From a virus: 64,000 bases of DNA. The stretch covers positions 1-64,000 of the IMG/VR virus record IMGVR_UViG_3300025141_016386. One strand, 5' to 3'. The notes under the pieces are model-generated. The model made no database searches and was not told the origin of the DNA. It saw only the letters and a list, made by a program, of their open reading frames with translations. Shown piece after piece: positions 8,758-19,100 of this stretch; the first letter of the stretch is position 1; every line of letters begins with the position of its first letter. The position numbers were made by a program, and so were the translations under genes.

Positions 8758-11385
8758 TTACAATTCATTTTCTACTTTAAAAGTTACGTTTAAATCCAAT
8801 TTTTTACCAGTATGCCTAGAAATGAGCCGAATTTTGAAAGTTTGGCCGGTTTCACTGTCCCCGAAAAGCCTTGGGCTCTCAGTTCCCAAAACAATGTCTG
8901 GCTTATGTTTTGCCACACTATTAACCAAAAGGCCCGTCTCGGAGATTAAGCCTGAAGCCTCATAATCAATTTGTATTTGCGGAAGGGATGGAACTATTTG
9001 TAAGAATTTTTTGAATTCTATAGAATTTTGTTTCGGCTTTTCTGGAGGGCGCATTTCAATTATTTCGACCAAGGGATAAATTGCCCCAGAATCATTAATA
9101 ATCATCACCTTATATACCGGCGATGGGTAAGATTTATGATTATGTATGTCAACAGACCTTACCATATAATAATATTCCGTATTGGGAACGATTGTGTCTT
9201 CGTATGAGGAATCCCAAGAGTAAATTGCTCTAGAGGAGTCACTCTGAAGAGTTGATACCGCGCTTTTGAGATTATTTGAAAAATCTTCATATGAAATTGG
9301 TGCCTTTTCCATCCTATAAATCTCAAAGGCAACAGTTTCATCATCTGTTTTATATGTCACGGGAGAGTCTATTGACATGCCTCGCGAATTTTGGAGGGAT
9401 TCGATAAAATCAAAATCTTCTGAATTTAAAATTACCGGACTATTTGTGTATTCCCCTATTTGAGAGTGCATATTGATGGTCACCTTATTGTCTACCCCCA
9501 CATAAGTTATAAAATTAATATCAGGAATCATCGGAGGGTCATCCAAGATTGATCCATCAAAATCAAATAAATGAGTCTTGATGAGGTCTATGGTTGGCTC
9601 CGTAATGACATCAATTTGAAAATAGTCAACGTTGATATCCGGTGCTGAGCCCGGATTCTGCCCAAAATCGAGTTTTGGATCCGCGACCTGGCGCGCGCCG
9701 GTCAGACGCGAGTCCGAAAAAGATCTTTTGGACCCCGCAATTGCGGGCCCCGCAAAATCCGGTGCTGAGCCTGGATTCTGCCCAAAATCGAGTTTTGGAT
9801 CCGCGACCTGCCGCGCACCGGTCAAACGCGAGTCCGAAAAAGATCTTGTTGGGGAAACGAAAGAGGTCTGAAATGTTGACATGTCGTAAAAATATCTTGT
9901 TCCCACTACAGCACTATAAGCAAACACTCTGTAGAAATATTGCTTATTATATTTCACCTGGGTATCAACATATTCAACTGGATCAACCTGATTGATGTTT
10001 GGGATCCAAATATTTTGAATTGGAGTTGGTGCGTCCGGAGAGGTGTATTTCTCTACCTTATAGAAGACTATTTCCGAATAACTTTTTTGACCTGCATTTA
10101 ATTCCTCAAAAGATCTCAAGTTGTCCCTTGTGATGTCCTTTATTTTTCCGAGAAAAATAGCTGACGATAGAATTTGCTGTAGCGCGGACGTGTTTCCTTT
10201 CGCAATATTGATGGATAATGTTTCTGATCCCAAATAGATTTTATTATCTGTTGCAAATTCTGTTGTTAACCCTTCTAAGATCGTAGTAAGGTCACGCGAC
10301 CAATCCAACAGATTTAAGGTTTCCAGACTGATGGTTGTTGTGACATCCTCGTGGTCATCTTCATGCACGTGTGTTGGGTCAATGTGTTCCTCGTGGTCAT
10401 CTCTTATCTGTGTTTTTTGAAAAAATTTGCTCTCTTTGGCACTCGTATCAAAACTTTGGCGGCTGGCAAGATCTATTAGTGTGGCGTCCAAGTTGGATTT
10501 GTTTAGGGCGTCATAAAAGACCGTCATTCCGGAAATAACAGAGTTGTTTGGGGATAATTTAATTTCTAGAGGAAATACTTTATCGTATCCGTTAAGGGCT
10601 TCAAGATCTTCATAGTTATCCATAGAAATTATAATATTTTCATATGATTTATCTGCCGACGAAGGTGATATATTGCTCGCGTATTCATCTAAGAAGGAAT
10701 CAGGAGGAGGTCCATTGGTTGTTATTATTTTATAAAAATTAGGAAGAGACAACTCCGATATTGACGGTGCGCTTGTTGCATCTTCATAGCTCTTTTCTAA
10801 AAAATTTATAAGAAATTCTTCCTTAACCTCATTTGATCCCCGAAGCGGATTTGTGGTGGTAGAAAAATCCTTTACCACGATTGGAGGGATCACATCATAT
10901 ACGATATCCTGTATTGGGAAATCCGATGTGTGGTTTTTAAAATAATCAACAAAATTCGCCTCTACATATCCTTGAAAGTCGGATTGCGGGTCGGCAGTAG
11001 AAGTCTGAAGCCCTGGTAATTTTTTAGAGATGGGGCGCCCTAAACTCTGGTTGTAGCCGGATGATCCCGGTTGTTTTTGCTTTTGACTAATAGGGTCGAA
11101 GTAAGCGCTGGTTCCCATCTCTGGATTGGTGGTTGCTATTCCGGTTTCTGAATTTGATCTCGCAGAGACACCGAATGATGCATCTTTAATAATCTTTATC
11201 CTTTGCCTTTTCTGATAAAGGGAGGTCGGGCTATCCGTCATTATTGAATTTGAATAGGAAGGTATTAACTTAGTCGGGGATCCCAGAACTGATGTTCCAA
11301 AGTGTGCACCTATCCAATAGGAATTTATTTCCATCCTCAAAGGATCATCAATGTCTAAAACGTATGTTATTCTTCTATCTTCCAT
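8758..11385 (-). CDS. large tail protein with fibronectin-like segments and in-frame repeats
   Basis: An 875-residue structural protein. Two segments have the FN3-like strand pattern Y-x-Y-x-V (KQYFYRVFAYS near 495-505 and TEYYYMVRSVD near 755-765), suggesting beta-sandwich domains. A His/Asp-rich stretch (HEEHIDPTHVHEDDHED) near 335-352 could bind metal. About 30 residues are duplicated at exactly 40-residue spacing (around 520-590), encoded by unusually GC-rich DNA. Another segment, about residues 77-105, is nearly identical to part of the upstream-encoded 1233-residue protein. No enzyme motif was seen. A role as a fibre or baseplate-attached protein is inferred from position. Confidence 0.7.
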   Translation of the reverse strand: MEDRRITYVLDIDDPLRMEINSYWIGAHFGTSVLGSPTKLIPSYSNSIMTDSPTSLYQKRQRIKIIKDASFGVSARSNSETGIATTNPEMGTSAYFDPISQKQKQPGSSGYNQSLGRPISKKLPGLQTSTADPQSDFQGYVEANFVDYFKNHTSDFPIQDIVYDVIPPIVVKDFSTTTNPLRGSNEVKEEFLINFLEKSYEDATSAPSISELSLPNFYKIITTNGPPPDSFLDEYASNISPSSADKSYENIIISMDNYEDLEALNGYDKVFPLEIKLSPNNSVISGMTVFYDALNKSNLDATLIDLASRQSFDTSAKESKFFQKTQIRDDHEEHIDPTHVHEDDHEDVTTTISLETLNLLDWSRDLTTILEGLTTEFATDNKIYLGSETLSINIAKGNTSALQQILSSAIFLGKIKDITRDNLRSFEELNAGQKSYSEIVFYKVEKYTSPDAPTPIQNIWIPNINQVDPVEYVDTQVKYNKQYFYRVFAYSAVVGTRYFYDMSTFQTSFVSPTRSFSDSRLTGARQVADPKLDFGQNPGSAPDFAGPAIAGSKRSFSDSRLTGARQVADPKLDFGQNPGSAPDINVDYFQIDVITEPTIDLIKTHLFDFDGSILDDPPMIPDINFITYVGVDNKVTINMHSQIGEYTNSPVILNSEDFDFIESLQNSRGMSIDSPVTYKTDDETVAFEIYRMEKAPISYEDFSNNLKSAVSTLQSDSSRAIYSWDSSYEDTIVPNTEYYYMVRSVDIHNHKSYPSPVYKVMIINDSGAIYPLVEIIEMRPPEKPKQNSIEFKKFLQIVPSLPQIQIDYEASGLISETGLLVNSVAKHKPDIVLGTESPRLFGDSETGQTFKIRLISRHTGKKLDLNVTFKVENEL
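9637..9847 (-). repeat. in-frame GC-rich direct repeat, 2 x 91 bp at 120-bp spacing
   Basis: Copies at 9637-9727 and 9757-9847 differ at about four positions. The 120-bp period keeps the reading frame (40 residues). The unit is clearly more GC-rich than the flanking gene and is full of palindromes: CCGGTGC (9759-9765) faces GCACCGG (9815-9821), CCAAAA faces TTTTGG across 5 nt, GGATCC, a GGCGCGCGCC core in copy 1, and a 14-bp palindrome in the linker at 9734-9747. This is like the palindromic coding elements (RPEs) of Rickettsia in form; relation by descent is not implied. Confidence 0.9.
11071..11158 (-). repeat. 88-bp coding segment shared with 13184-13271
   Basis: This stretch encodes about 29 residues around NPEMGTSAYFDPISQKQK and matches 13184-13271 in the neighbouring gene with a single mismatch visible by eye. 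Both copies are in frame and in the same orientation. Flanking bases (a GYNQSLG or GHNPSLG-like tail) are less well conserved. Confidence 0.9.
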
Positions 11386-11386
11386 C

Positions 11387-14300
11387 TTAAGTTATTTTCC
11401 TCGACCCAACACTAATTGATTTTAGTGCTTGCGTTGGGATTTCTTCTATCGTCGCCCCCTTGGGCTCTTTTACACTTCTCTTTGCCTCCCTAGAAGGTGC
11501 ACGACCTGTTTCGCTACCTCGATGGTCGATATGTGCAGAACCGGGAGGTGCCGATAGAGAGGCCTCATTTCTTGTGATTAAGAAATAGGTATTTACCTCA
11601 ACCATATTTAATCCAAATGGGGTGTCGGGATTGTCCTTCCTCTCTACCATACACAAAAGAACATCAGATTTATTGTTTTTATTTTTCAAGTTCCTCAAAA
11701 TTTTAGACCACTCTTCCTTAGTGGGCGTTTTAAAGACTGGTCTTTTTATCATAAAATTACCATTACTATCATTTTTATATCCCGCGAAAACAGAAATGTT
11801 AGCTGCCATACCCTGAGTAAGGCTTTGTTTTGGCGAATCTTTGGGAGAGCTTGTTGAGTTTGACCTGTTTTTTATAAATCTTCCGGCGCGCCCACGAGAA
11901 GGGGAACCATTGGCTCTTGGAGTCGATGTATCAAATTTTCCGTTCGTGGCCATAATGTTTGCCAATTCTTGAAAGAGGGGTCCTGCATTGGATTCATTTT
12001 TATATAATTCCATCGCCGTTGCGCCATCGTCGGTGGTGGACGATTGGTCACATGATGCACCCTGTGGCGGCCTTGTACTTTTACTCTGCAAATCATCGGG
12101 GCCCAAGATATCTGATACCGGAATATTCAAAGATATCTTATTTTGACCTTTTGTTAAATTTTCTTGCGCTGCCATAGGGGTGCGGATAGGCTCGACTTGA
12201 ACGTTCAGAACACTCATCAGATGACCTAAATTGCCTTGATTTGTCGAATTGGTCGACGGTATGTGGCCAATAGACTGTGCTACAACTTTATTTTGAAATT
12301 CTGAATATTGCGACGGCTCATCATAATTATCTACTGCGATGGAGCGCTCTATATACGTCCCATCATTTGCGTCAAGAATCCCCGGAGTTATTTGGGGGAT
12401 GACTGGCGCCTGAGCTGGGGACGGCAATATCGTGTGTTGGACCTCTGTCAGTTCCTGGCTATCCTCGGGGGCCAGAGGTGCGCTGGTGACGGCGGATTTG
12501 GCGGCCTCCACCATCCCTTCTTCATCTTCCAGCCTATCTTCAAAAGTGCCAACAGTTACTGCCGCCACGGTCGTCTCTTTTTCGTCGAGGGCCATTTTAT
12601 CGGCATTTAAACTATCAAGATCTCCCTGTGCAGCGTATGGTGTGCCGGCGGGTGGATTTGGAGCGGATTTGGTGCCGCGTGAGTTGGCGAAGCCAATATA
12701 ATCCACGGACGGAAATGTAGATAGTCGTGCGTCAAATAGCTCAACAAAATAGTCCTCAAGTTCGATTACCGAAACCTTCGAATTCCTGGGTGTTCCTCTA
12801 CGCTTTGTTGAGGAATCTGGTATTTCTATCTCTGCGCTTGGGCCCATCATATCTCTGATTTTTTGAGTTAATAAGTCTATGGCGTCGATAACTGAAAGAA
12901 TAGTCTCTGAAGTAGCTATCGCCGGGTTCAACGAGCTGCGGAGCGAGAAGGCTGCTGACTTTGGATCAAAGGAGCTGGAGTATTTCTGCGGTTGGATTAG
13001 ACCAGGGCCTTGATCACGCGTGGGACCCTCTAGGGTGGATTTTTTTGAAAAGGAGCTGGAGTATTTCTGCGGTTGGATTAGACCAGGGCCTTGATCACGC
13101 GTGGGACCCTCTAGGGTGGATTTTTTTGAGCCCACAGTCTTCATTGTGAACCCCAAACTCGGGTTGTGGCCGGGTGTCGCGAATTGTTTTTGCTTTTGAC
13201 TAATAGGGTCGAAGTAAGCGCTGGTTCCCATCTCTGGATTGGTGGGTGCTATTCCGGTTTCTGAATTTGATTCTAATTTTGCTTGCGTTGTCATGAGGGA
13301 GGAGGAAGTTTGAATTCTTTTTGATGTAGATAAAAATGAAAAATCAGAGATTGCCGTGAGGGTGTCGACGATATATGCCGGAGCGAGAATCCACGGGTAT
13401 AGCCGCTCTTTATCTTTCAGATTTCCAATTAACATTCCCATTTCTCTTCCCAACCCTGCAATTTCTGCCCTCTGCTCTCGGTCTACTCGGTCGCGTCGAT
13501 GAGAGGATAATTCATCTAACAAGACGTCATAATATTCTTTAACAGATTTTATTCTTTCATAACTCTTTGTTGGTATTTGAACTAAATTATAATATCCCAC
13601 CAGATATTCCCTAATTGATCTAAGTCTCTTGAGCCTCTCATTTAAGAATCGGATTGTGCCGTCTTCTATTTGTATTTTTACGCCGTATTGAAATGTTCCG
13701 TCTGTAAGATCCCGGATTGATGTGTCAGTGACTGCTATTGTTTTTGTTTGGCGGGGGGAATTACTTATCGGCGGCAGTTCTTTTATGCCTCCTATTAGAT
13801 TATTTTTCTTGTTACCTCTCAAGAATCTCCCCGCCCCAAACGCCCTCATTTCTTTTAGGGCGTTGTTTTTTGATTGATCGGAATAAGTTTCCACGATTAT
13901 TTGAGTTTCAAGATTTAATTCACTCCTACTTATTCCAAGATTTGCCGAAGATAACCTATTATATCCCCTTGCGACCTCAACCTGCCTTCTTGTGATTTGC
14001 AGATTTGTTATTTTTGAATATAAACTTATTTTTTGCTTTGTTTCACGCGAGACAAAAGGGTTTGTTAAAATTTTCCCGAATTTACTCTCCTTAATAAGGG
14101 TATTTTCATAATCAAATTCAAAAATAAATTTACAATTATTATTTCTATCCCTGGATAAGAACGCGTTCGAAATATACGCATCTGGATTTTCGATTGAATT
14201 GTCAAAAACATCCCTGCCTTTAATAACTATTGGGGAAGTTCTGGATTGTACCAAATTCACATTGAGGCTCGGCATTTTACGAAGTATTCTGAGGTCTTGT

Positions 14301-15088
14301 ATTTTTGTATTTTCTACCTCTATTTTTTCCAAATCTATTTTTGGAGATGCTTGCTTTAACTGGGGGGCGCCATTGGGTGTAGGCATCCACCTTGCCGCAC
14401 ACCAAGTTCCCGGAGCGTTGCCGTTTTTTATTTCCAAAACCGGACCTGACCAGAAAGTTCCTCTCAGTTCTTCTGGGAATTGAGACCTTACATAAAAAAT
14501 GTAAGAGACAGAGTTAACTCGGCCACTCGAAATAACCCTCTCTCCGGCGAGAGGGCCAGTTGTTGGCCCTAGGGCTGGGACGTTTGCTATTCCTAACGTT
14601 TTTGCTAAAGATTCTAGGTCCAGATAACAGAATGCGTAATAAGAAAGGTGTGGGATATTTTCTGAATCTTCTATAGTGTCTTCTCTTTGAAATGAGACTT
14701 TGGTTTCTTGATTTTGTGATTTGTTGTCTTTTAAAATATTTTTAAGTGGGCCATGAAATATTTCTTTTACGGCGCCGGTATTGAGTGTTCCAGCATTCTC
14801 TGAAGTTTCTATCCTTTTTGATTCTTGGGCGCTAGTGGACCTAACAACACGAATATTCATATGATCAATTAAATTAACATTCGAGGAGAATAGAGAGTTG
14901 GACATCTTTATGTTCATGCTCATATCTAAATCAATGGCTAAACTCGATCTTTCGCCCCCGAGGGGCCCAGTAGTTTGGTTTTTTAAATCTAGAGTTATTT
15001 TATCAAAAGTAACCGCCGGAATTATCGATGCTACCGTATCATTCGATAAGATTGCGCCCGATGGGGATATCGATGTATACACAGCCAT
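11387..15088 (-). CDS. large virion protein with in-frame repeats
   Basis: A 1233-residue protein with mixed beta-rich and low-complexity regions. The middle contains a perfect tandem 27-residue duplication (around residues 655-710, STLEGPTRDQGPGLIQPQ), preceded by the segment shared with the 875-residue protein. The short peptide TTGPL[GA]GER occurs near residues 37 and 178, the second encoded by DNA holding two adjacent hairpins. The C-terminal third is rich in Pro, Ser, Asn and Ala and looks disordered. No enzymatic motif was recognised. It lies between the 330-residue and 875-residue structural proteins and is probably a tail or baseplate appendage component. Confidence 0.68.
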   Translation of the reverse strand: MAVYTSISPSGAILSNDTVASIIPAVTFDKITLDLKNQTTGPLGGERSSLAIDLDMSMNIKMSNSLFSSNVNLIDHMNIRVVRSTSAQESKRIETSENAGTLNTGAVKEIFHGPLKNILKDNKSQNQETKVSFQREDTIEDSENIPHLSYYAFCYLDLESLAKTLGIANVPALGPTTGPLAGERVISSGRVNSVSYIFYVRSQFPEELRGTFWSGPVLEIKNGNAPGTWCAARWMPTPNGAPQLKQASPKIDLEKIEVENTKIQDLRILRKMPSLNVNLVQSRTSPIVIKGRDVFDNSIENPDAYISNAFLSRDRNNNCKFIFEFDYENTLIKESKFGKILTNPFVSRETKQKISLYSKITNLQITRRQVEVARGYNRLSSANLGISRSELNLETQIIVETYSDQSKNNALKEMRAFGAGRFLRGNKKNNLIGGIKELPPISNSPRQTKTIAVTDTSIRDLTDGTFQYGVKIQIEDGTIRFLNERLKRLRSIREYLVGYYNLVQIPTKSYERIKSVKEYYDVLLDELSSHRRDRVDREQRAEIAGLGREMGMLIGNLKDKERLYPWILAPAYIVDTLTAISDFSFLSTSKRIQTSSSLMTTQAKLESNSETGIAPTNPEMGTSAYFDPISQKQKQFATPGHNPSLGFTMKTVGSKKSTLEGPTRDQGPGLIQPQKYSSSFSKKSTLEGPTRDQGPGLIQPQKYSSSFDPKSAAFSLRSSLNPAIATSETILSVIDAIDLLTQKIRDMMGPSAEIEIPDSSTKRRGTPRNSKVSVIELEDYFVELFDARLSTFPSVDYIGFANSRGTKSAPNPPAGTPYAAQGDLDSLNADKMALDEKETTVAAVTVGTFEDRLEDEEGMVEAAKSAVTSAPLAPEDSQELTEVQHTILPSPAQAPVIPQITPGILDANDGTYIERSIAVDNYDEPSQYSEFQNKVVAQSIGHIPSTNSTNQGNLGHLMSVLNVQVEPIRTPMAAQENLTKGQNKISLNIPVSDILGPDDLQSKSTRPPQGASCDQSSTTDDGATAMELYKNESNAGPLFQELANIMATNGKFDTSTPRANGSPSRGRAGRFIKNRSNSTSSPKDSPKQSLTQGMAANISVFAGYKNDSNGNFMIKRPVFKTPTKEEWSKILRNLKNKNNKSDVLLCMVERKDNPDTPFGLNMVEVNTYFLITRNEASLSAPPGSAHIDHRGSETGRAPSREAKRSVKEPKGATIEEIPTQALKSISVGSRKIT
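12971..13129 (-). repeat. perfect tandem repeat, 81-bp period, in frame
   Basis: Copies at 12971-13048 and 13052-13129 are identical over 78 bp, with a 3-bp junction. The period is 27 codons. Perfect identity at synonymous positions indicates recent duplication or ongoing homogenisation. The unit holds an ACCCT/AGGGT inverted repeat around CTAG and is more GC-rich than its surroundings. It sits about 55 bp from the segment shared with the neighbouring gene. Confidence 0.93.
13184..13271 (-). repeat. second copy of the 88-bp shared coding segment
   Basis: Partner of 11071-11158, about 2.1 kb away in the next gene upstream, same orientation and same frame, one mismatch by eye. Confidence 0.9.
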
Positions 15089-15145
15089 TATTTCTCTCCC
15101 TTGTCAATAATTAGTTTATTATTAAAAAGCACCTTTATAAAATTT

Positions 15146-16138
15146 TCATTCATTCTCACAGACAGCCCCAGTCTTGCCCTCTGCGTATGGGCTTATCATA
15201 AACGGAGAAGACTCACCATCCTCACACTCAATAGATGTATCTATATAAATTCCCTTGGATTTAACACTGTTGATTCCTTCGCAAAGATCTCTTTTCGATA
15301 TTTTAGAGTCTGTCTGAAGATCAAAATAATATTCCACGAAAGTATCATCCAGTTCCACTTCGGGGGATGGCTTTGAGTCTACAATAAGTAAATTATTGAC
15401 AATTGTTGGATCCTTTTTCATAAAAGATAAGGGAGAAAATGAGCCATCAGAAGAATCAACCGTGAATACCTCTATATCAAAGTTATTTTTGTCGAAATTT
15501 ACGCCCGACTCTTCTATCATCAATAAAAGATTTTTATTTCCGCCACCGAATGAAATATTTAAAGAAGATCCATCTCGAAAAATAATATTCTCGACGTCTT
15601 CTTCGGAAATTCCTATCTTTTTTTCCGTCTCATCTTTATCCAATGTCTTCGCAGTATAAATCAGATTTAAATTAACCTGCGGGATTCTCAACGTCTGGTA
15701 TGAACTTGTCAAAAAATAAGAAGCATTTTTAATTTCCCCCTCCAAGAGCGTTATTTTCCAAGTGGGCGCCGAAGTCGATTGAAAATCTGACTCTCCCATT
15801 GAATTTACTAATGAAAATTCTTTCTCCGGGGTTGATTGTACTCTGATTCTATCTACCTCTGGAATAGTGATGTCTTCATGGGCATTCAAATATGACGAGA
15901 AATTAGTCTCTACAGATGTGAATAAGTGCTGCGTCTTATTTTGTGGTGTTTTTTCTTGAATTCTACCTTCTGTGTCATTTTGATTTTCCTCGAAAGAGGC
16001 ATGTGCAGAATCATATAAAATATTGTCATCATAAAATGCATAATAAACCGGCTTAAATTTTCCTGTTGATAATAGTTGCTTTCCAAATTGTGTTAATTTT
16101 ATATCTAGAACTTCTTCTTTCTTGTTAAAAAATGTCAT
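15146..16138 (-). CDS. virion structural protein with LTxxGK-type N-terminus
   Basis: This 330-residue protein begins with EEVLDIKLTQFGKQLLSTGK followed by FKPVYYAFYDDNILYD, the same pattern found at the start of the 324-residue protein at 7740-8714. The rest is acidic, with a Gly-rich FGGGNKN stretch and a C-terminus rich in Asp and Glu. Its start overlaps the stop of the upstream LamG gene by four bases. A structural role is inferred from the gene block and from the shared N-terminal domain. Confidence 0.68.
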   Translation of the reverse strand: MTFFNKKEEVLDIKLTQFGKQLLSTGKFKPVYYAFYDDNILYDSAHASFEENQNDTEGRIQEKTPQNKTQHLFTSVETNFSSYLNAHEDITIPEVDRIRVQSTPEKEFSLVNSMGESDFQSTSAPTWKITLLEGEIKNASYFLTSSYQTLRIPQVNLNLIYTAKTLDKDETEKKIGISEEDVENIIFRDGSSLNISFGGGNKNLLLMIEESGVNFDKNNFDIEVFTVDSSDGSFSPLSFMKKDPTIVNNLLIVDSKPSPEVELDDTFVEYYFDLQTDSKISKRDLCEGINSVKSKGIYIDTSIECEDGESSPFMISPYAEGKTGAVCENE

Positions 16139-19100
16139 TTCTTTCTTTTACCTGCCTTCTTTCTTTTGGATTTTGGGCGGCCTTTTCCAACTTTCAACGG
16201 ATTCTCTGAAGCTTCTGCCGCTTCTTTGGCGGGCCCACTAGACTGGGGGGCTTGACCGAATCCTATTTTTGTATCGATGTTTACAAACTCAACGAGCGAA
16301 AAGAAATCATAGGGCCAATTGTAACTAAATGGGAATTGTTCTGTCTTCGGGCCCGATTCTTTCGAAATCTTGCTAAAATAATTATTGTTAGCTTTTTGCT
16401 TTACCTTGAAAACCATCCACTGCAAGCCATCCTTAATCGGATCCTCGCTTTCTTGCCCGAACGTTCCCATTAATTCGTTGGCTAAAAGCTTGTGGGAAAT
16501 TTCAACCTCCTTGTTGATAAATTTCGCGCTTCGATTTGGAGGAGAAATATTTTGCCACATATATGCCAAGTCATCTTGAGTGAAGGTATAATCAAATTCG
16601 AAGATGTACATCGCAAATGGTGTCACTTTGCCTAAATTTTGTACGAAATCCATATTTGGCGGGAATACAAACTTTTTCATTTTATTAACCATATCTCTTA
16701 TTGTGTCTGAAACTTTATCGGAAGTGTCCTCGTCTCGATCGAGTTGGTTCGCCGTTGTGGTGCCGGCAGCTGCCGCTGCGGCTCTTACTTTTGCAGCGCG
16801 GAGGTCACCCTTATTATCAAATAAATCTTTATTATCGTCGAGGCCTCGGATGGCAGATTTGATGGCTAGGCTAGATTGACTAATTGATTTATCAGAAGAG
16901 ATTATATTAAGGTCACCAATGGCGCGCCTTATAGCATCCTCGGGAATTTGAAAAAATTGTTTTTCCCCGGCCTTAATTATAAAGGGTACAGCAACAACAG
17001 CTTCGGAAACAGTTAATGATTTAGCAGTATTTCCCATCTTTTTGCTAGATTCAAAGCCAACTAATTTACTTAAATCTTTAAAATTATCATTTTGATATAT
17101 ACTCAAATCTATACCGGACAATAACTCTGTCTTGAATCCACGATTGGGATCTGCGTATCCCCTAACCTTTCTCCACTTATTTGGAATACTATCTACTTCA
17201 ATATAGATTCCTTTGTCAGATTCGAGAGTTCCAAACTGATGCCACATTCCTCTTGGTACCGATTCTGAACCGTTTGTTGGTATTGTGAGAGAATTACTGG
17301 CGCTCGATATTGGACGAATTGATGTTTCTGAATTGAAATTGTAGTGTGGTGTTTCGAACTTTGGCTCGATGACCCACCTGTCTCCCCTCTTTCCAAGCAA
17401 ATTGAATGAAGAATCTAACTTCATGGCATTAGCGTTGGCATGAGAGGTTCTCATTGGGGCGTTATAGTCATTAACTTCCGAAATCTCGTTACTGCTCCAA
17501 ATGGCCTGCTGGCGGGAATCTCCATAAAGAGTTCCAGTTACAGAGCTGGTTATTCCATTCAAGATGGGGTCCGCATCAATTCCCCATAAATTAACCGTCA
17601 CATTTGAAAGAATTTCATCTAGCGTCACTCTTCCGGTCTCCGAGGCCTTATAAACAATGTCTGCCCAAGACTCTCTCCCATAATAGGGGGGAGTATATGA
17701 TGGGTCTATCCCCATCAAACTATCAGATGGGTATAGATCGGTATTATAATCAATATTCGCCATTTGATTCGGAATAAGACCAGAACCTAGAAGTTGGTTT
17801 TTAAATCCCAGATAAGATGTTGCAGCAACTGGGGGCCCAAAAGCAGATGGCCGGCTGTACATCGTAAAAGTTTCTCTCAAATTCTCTGTCTGGCCAAAAA
17901 GAACTCTTGGGTCCTGCGGAACATCGTAAGTTATTACCGATTCATCATGCGCATAAGTTCTCCATATGCGGTTTTTATTCATTGTTCTTCTTAATTTTAC
18001 CCTCATGCCATAAGATGTTCCAGACTGAACTGTGGCGAAGTCACTTTCTGACTTACTCTTTAAGCTCGTAAACTCTCCGTTTGGCAAGAAAAATTCTGGA
18101 ATTGCTGCGAGGTAATTGTGCATCATCCTCTTATATAGATCATCTCCTTGGCCAGACCACTTCGCCTGCACATCTATTGCAGAACTGGGATGGGGCTCCA
18201 TATCATAAAATTTAACCCCAGCAACATACCTCTCGGGTTCGATTACCGCCTCAAAAGGTATCCTCAAATCCCAGCTAGACGTACCTTGATAATCTTCATC
18301 ACTCTGATCAGTGTTGGTACCCAAGGCATAATAATCTGAATAGTAGTCTTTACGAGGAAGTTTCTGGTAGAACGATTTGTAGTTAATAACTTGGTAGGAG
18401 CTAGTATAGATTGGGAAATCCACAGCGATTCCTGATTTTATTGTGTTATAAACAATACCGGGCCTGAAAAACGGTGTTAAAAATGGTCTGAATTTTGCTT
18501 TTGTCAAATTTTTATCCAACCCGCTATATTCTATAAATTTTCCATAAGATTTCGAAAATTGATTTGCAATCTGTAGGCTTCTCTCTGAAGGGAAGAACCC
18601 ATCATAAGGTAGAAATTTCATTAATGCCTTACATTTCATAGCGATTGTAGAAGGGCTGGCGAAGCCCTCATGGTCTTTCTTGATCACAGAGAAGTGCCTT
18701 AAAAAATCAGAATTAGAAAAAATTTCATAAAATCCGTTTTCTGAACTATCCGTGGGTACCCTGGATGAACCAGTAGAGGTACCCTTTATTTTTAATTGCG
18801 AGGGATTTGGTGATAGAGAATTACCCTTTTGTTTATTTAAATAAAAATCTATTTGATCACTTATTATAAATTCCGGAACGATTGAATAGTCCTGATTTTT
18901 CAATCTCATATTCTGGTTATATTCTTGATAAGTATTATATGATGGCAACTGCGAAGAGCTAACCCAGGTGCCATTGACCAAATAGCCAGCCAATCTGTCA
19001 GATTCCCATTCAGCCGAGCCTCCACATGTCTGAATTGCTCCGAGGGGCGTCCTATAAACAGGAAAATTAGAGCCTGGAGGCCCAGAGACGGGATATTGAT

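Noticed and set aside
9642-9995. Plus-strand frame with a 40-residue repeat
   Set aside because: The repeat comes from the underlying DNA duplication in the minus-strand tail gene; antisense frame lacks start signals.
15100-15112. TTGACA next to the 1233-residue gene start
   Set aside because: It overlaps the ribosome site and start codon, and no -10 box follows at 16-18 bp.
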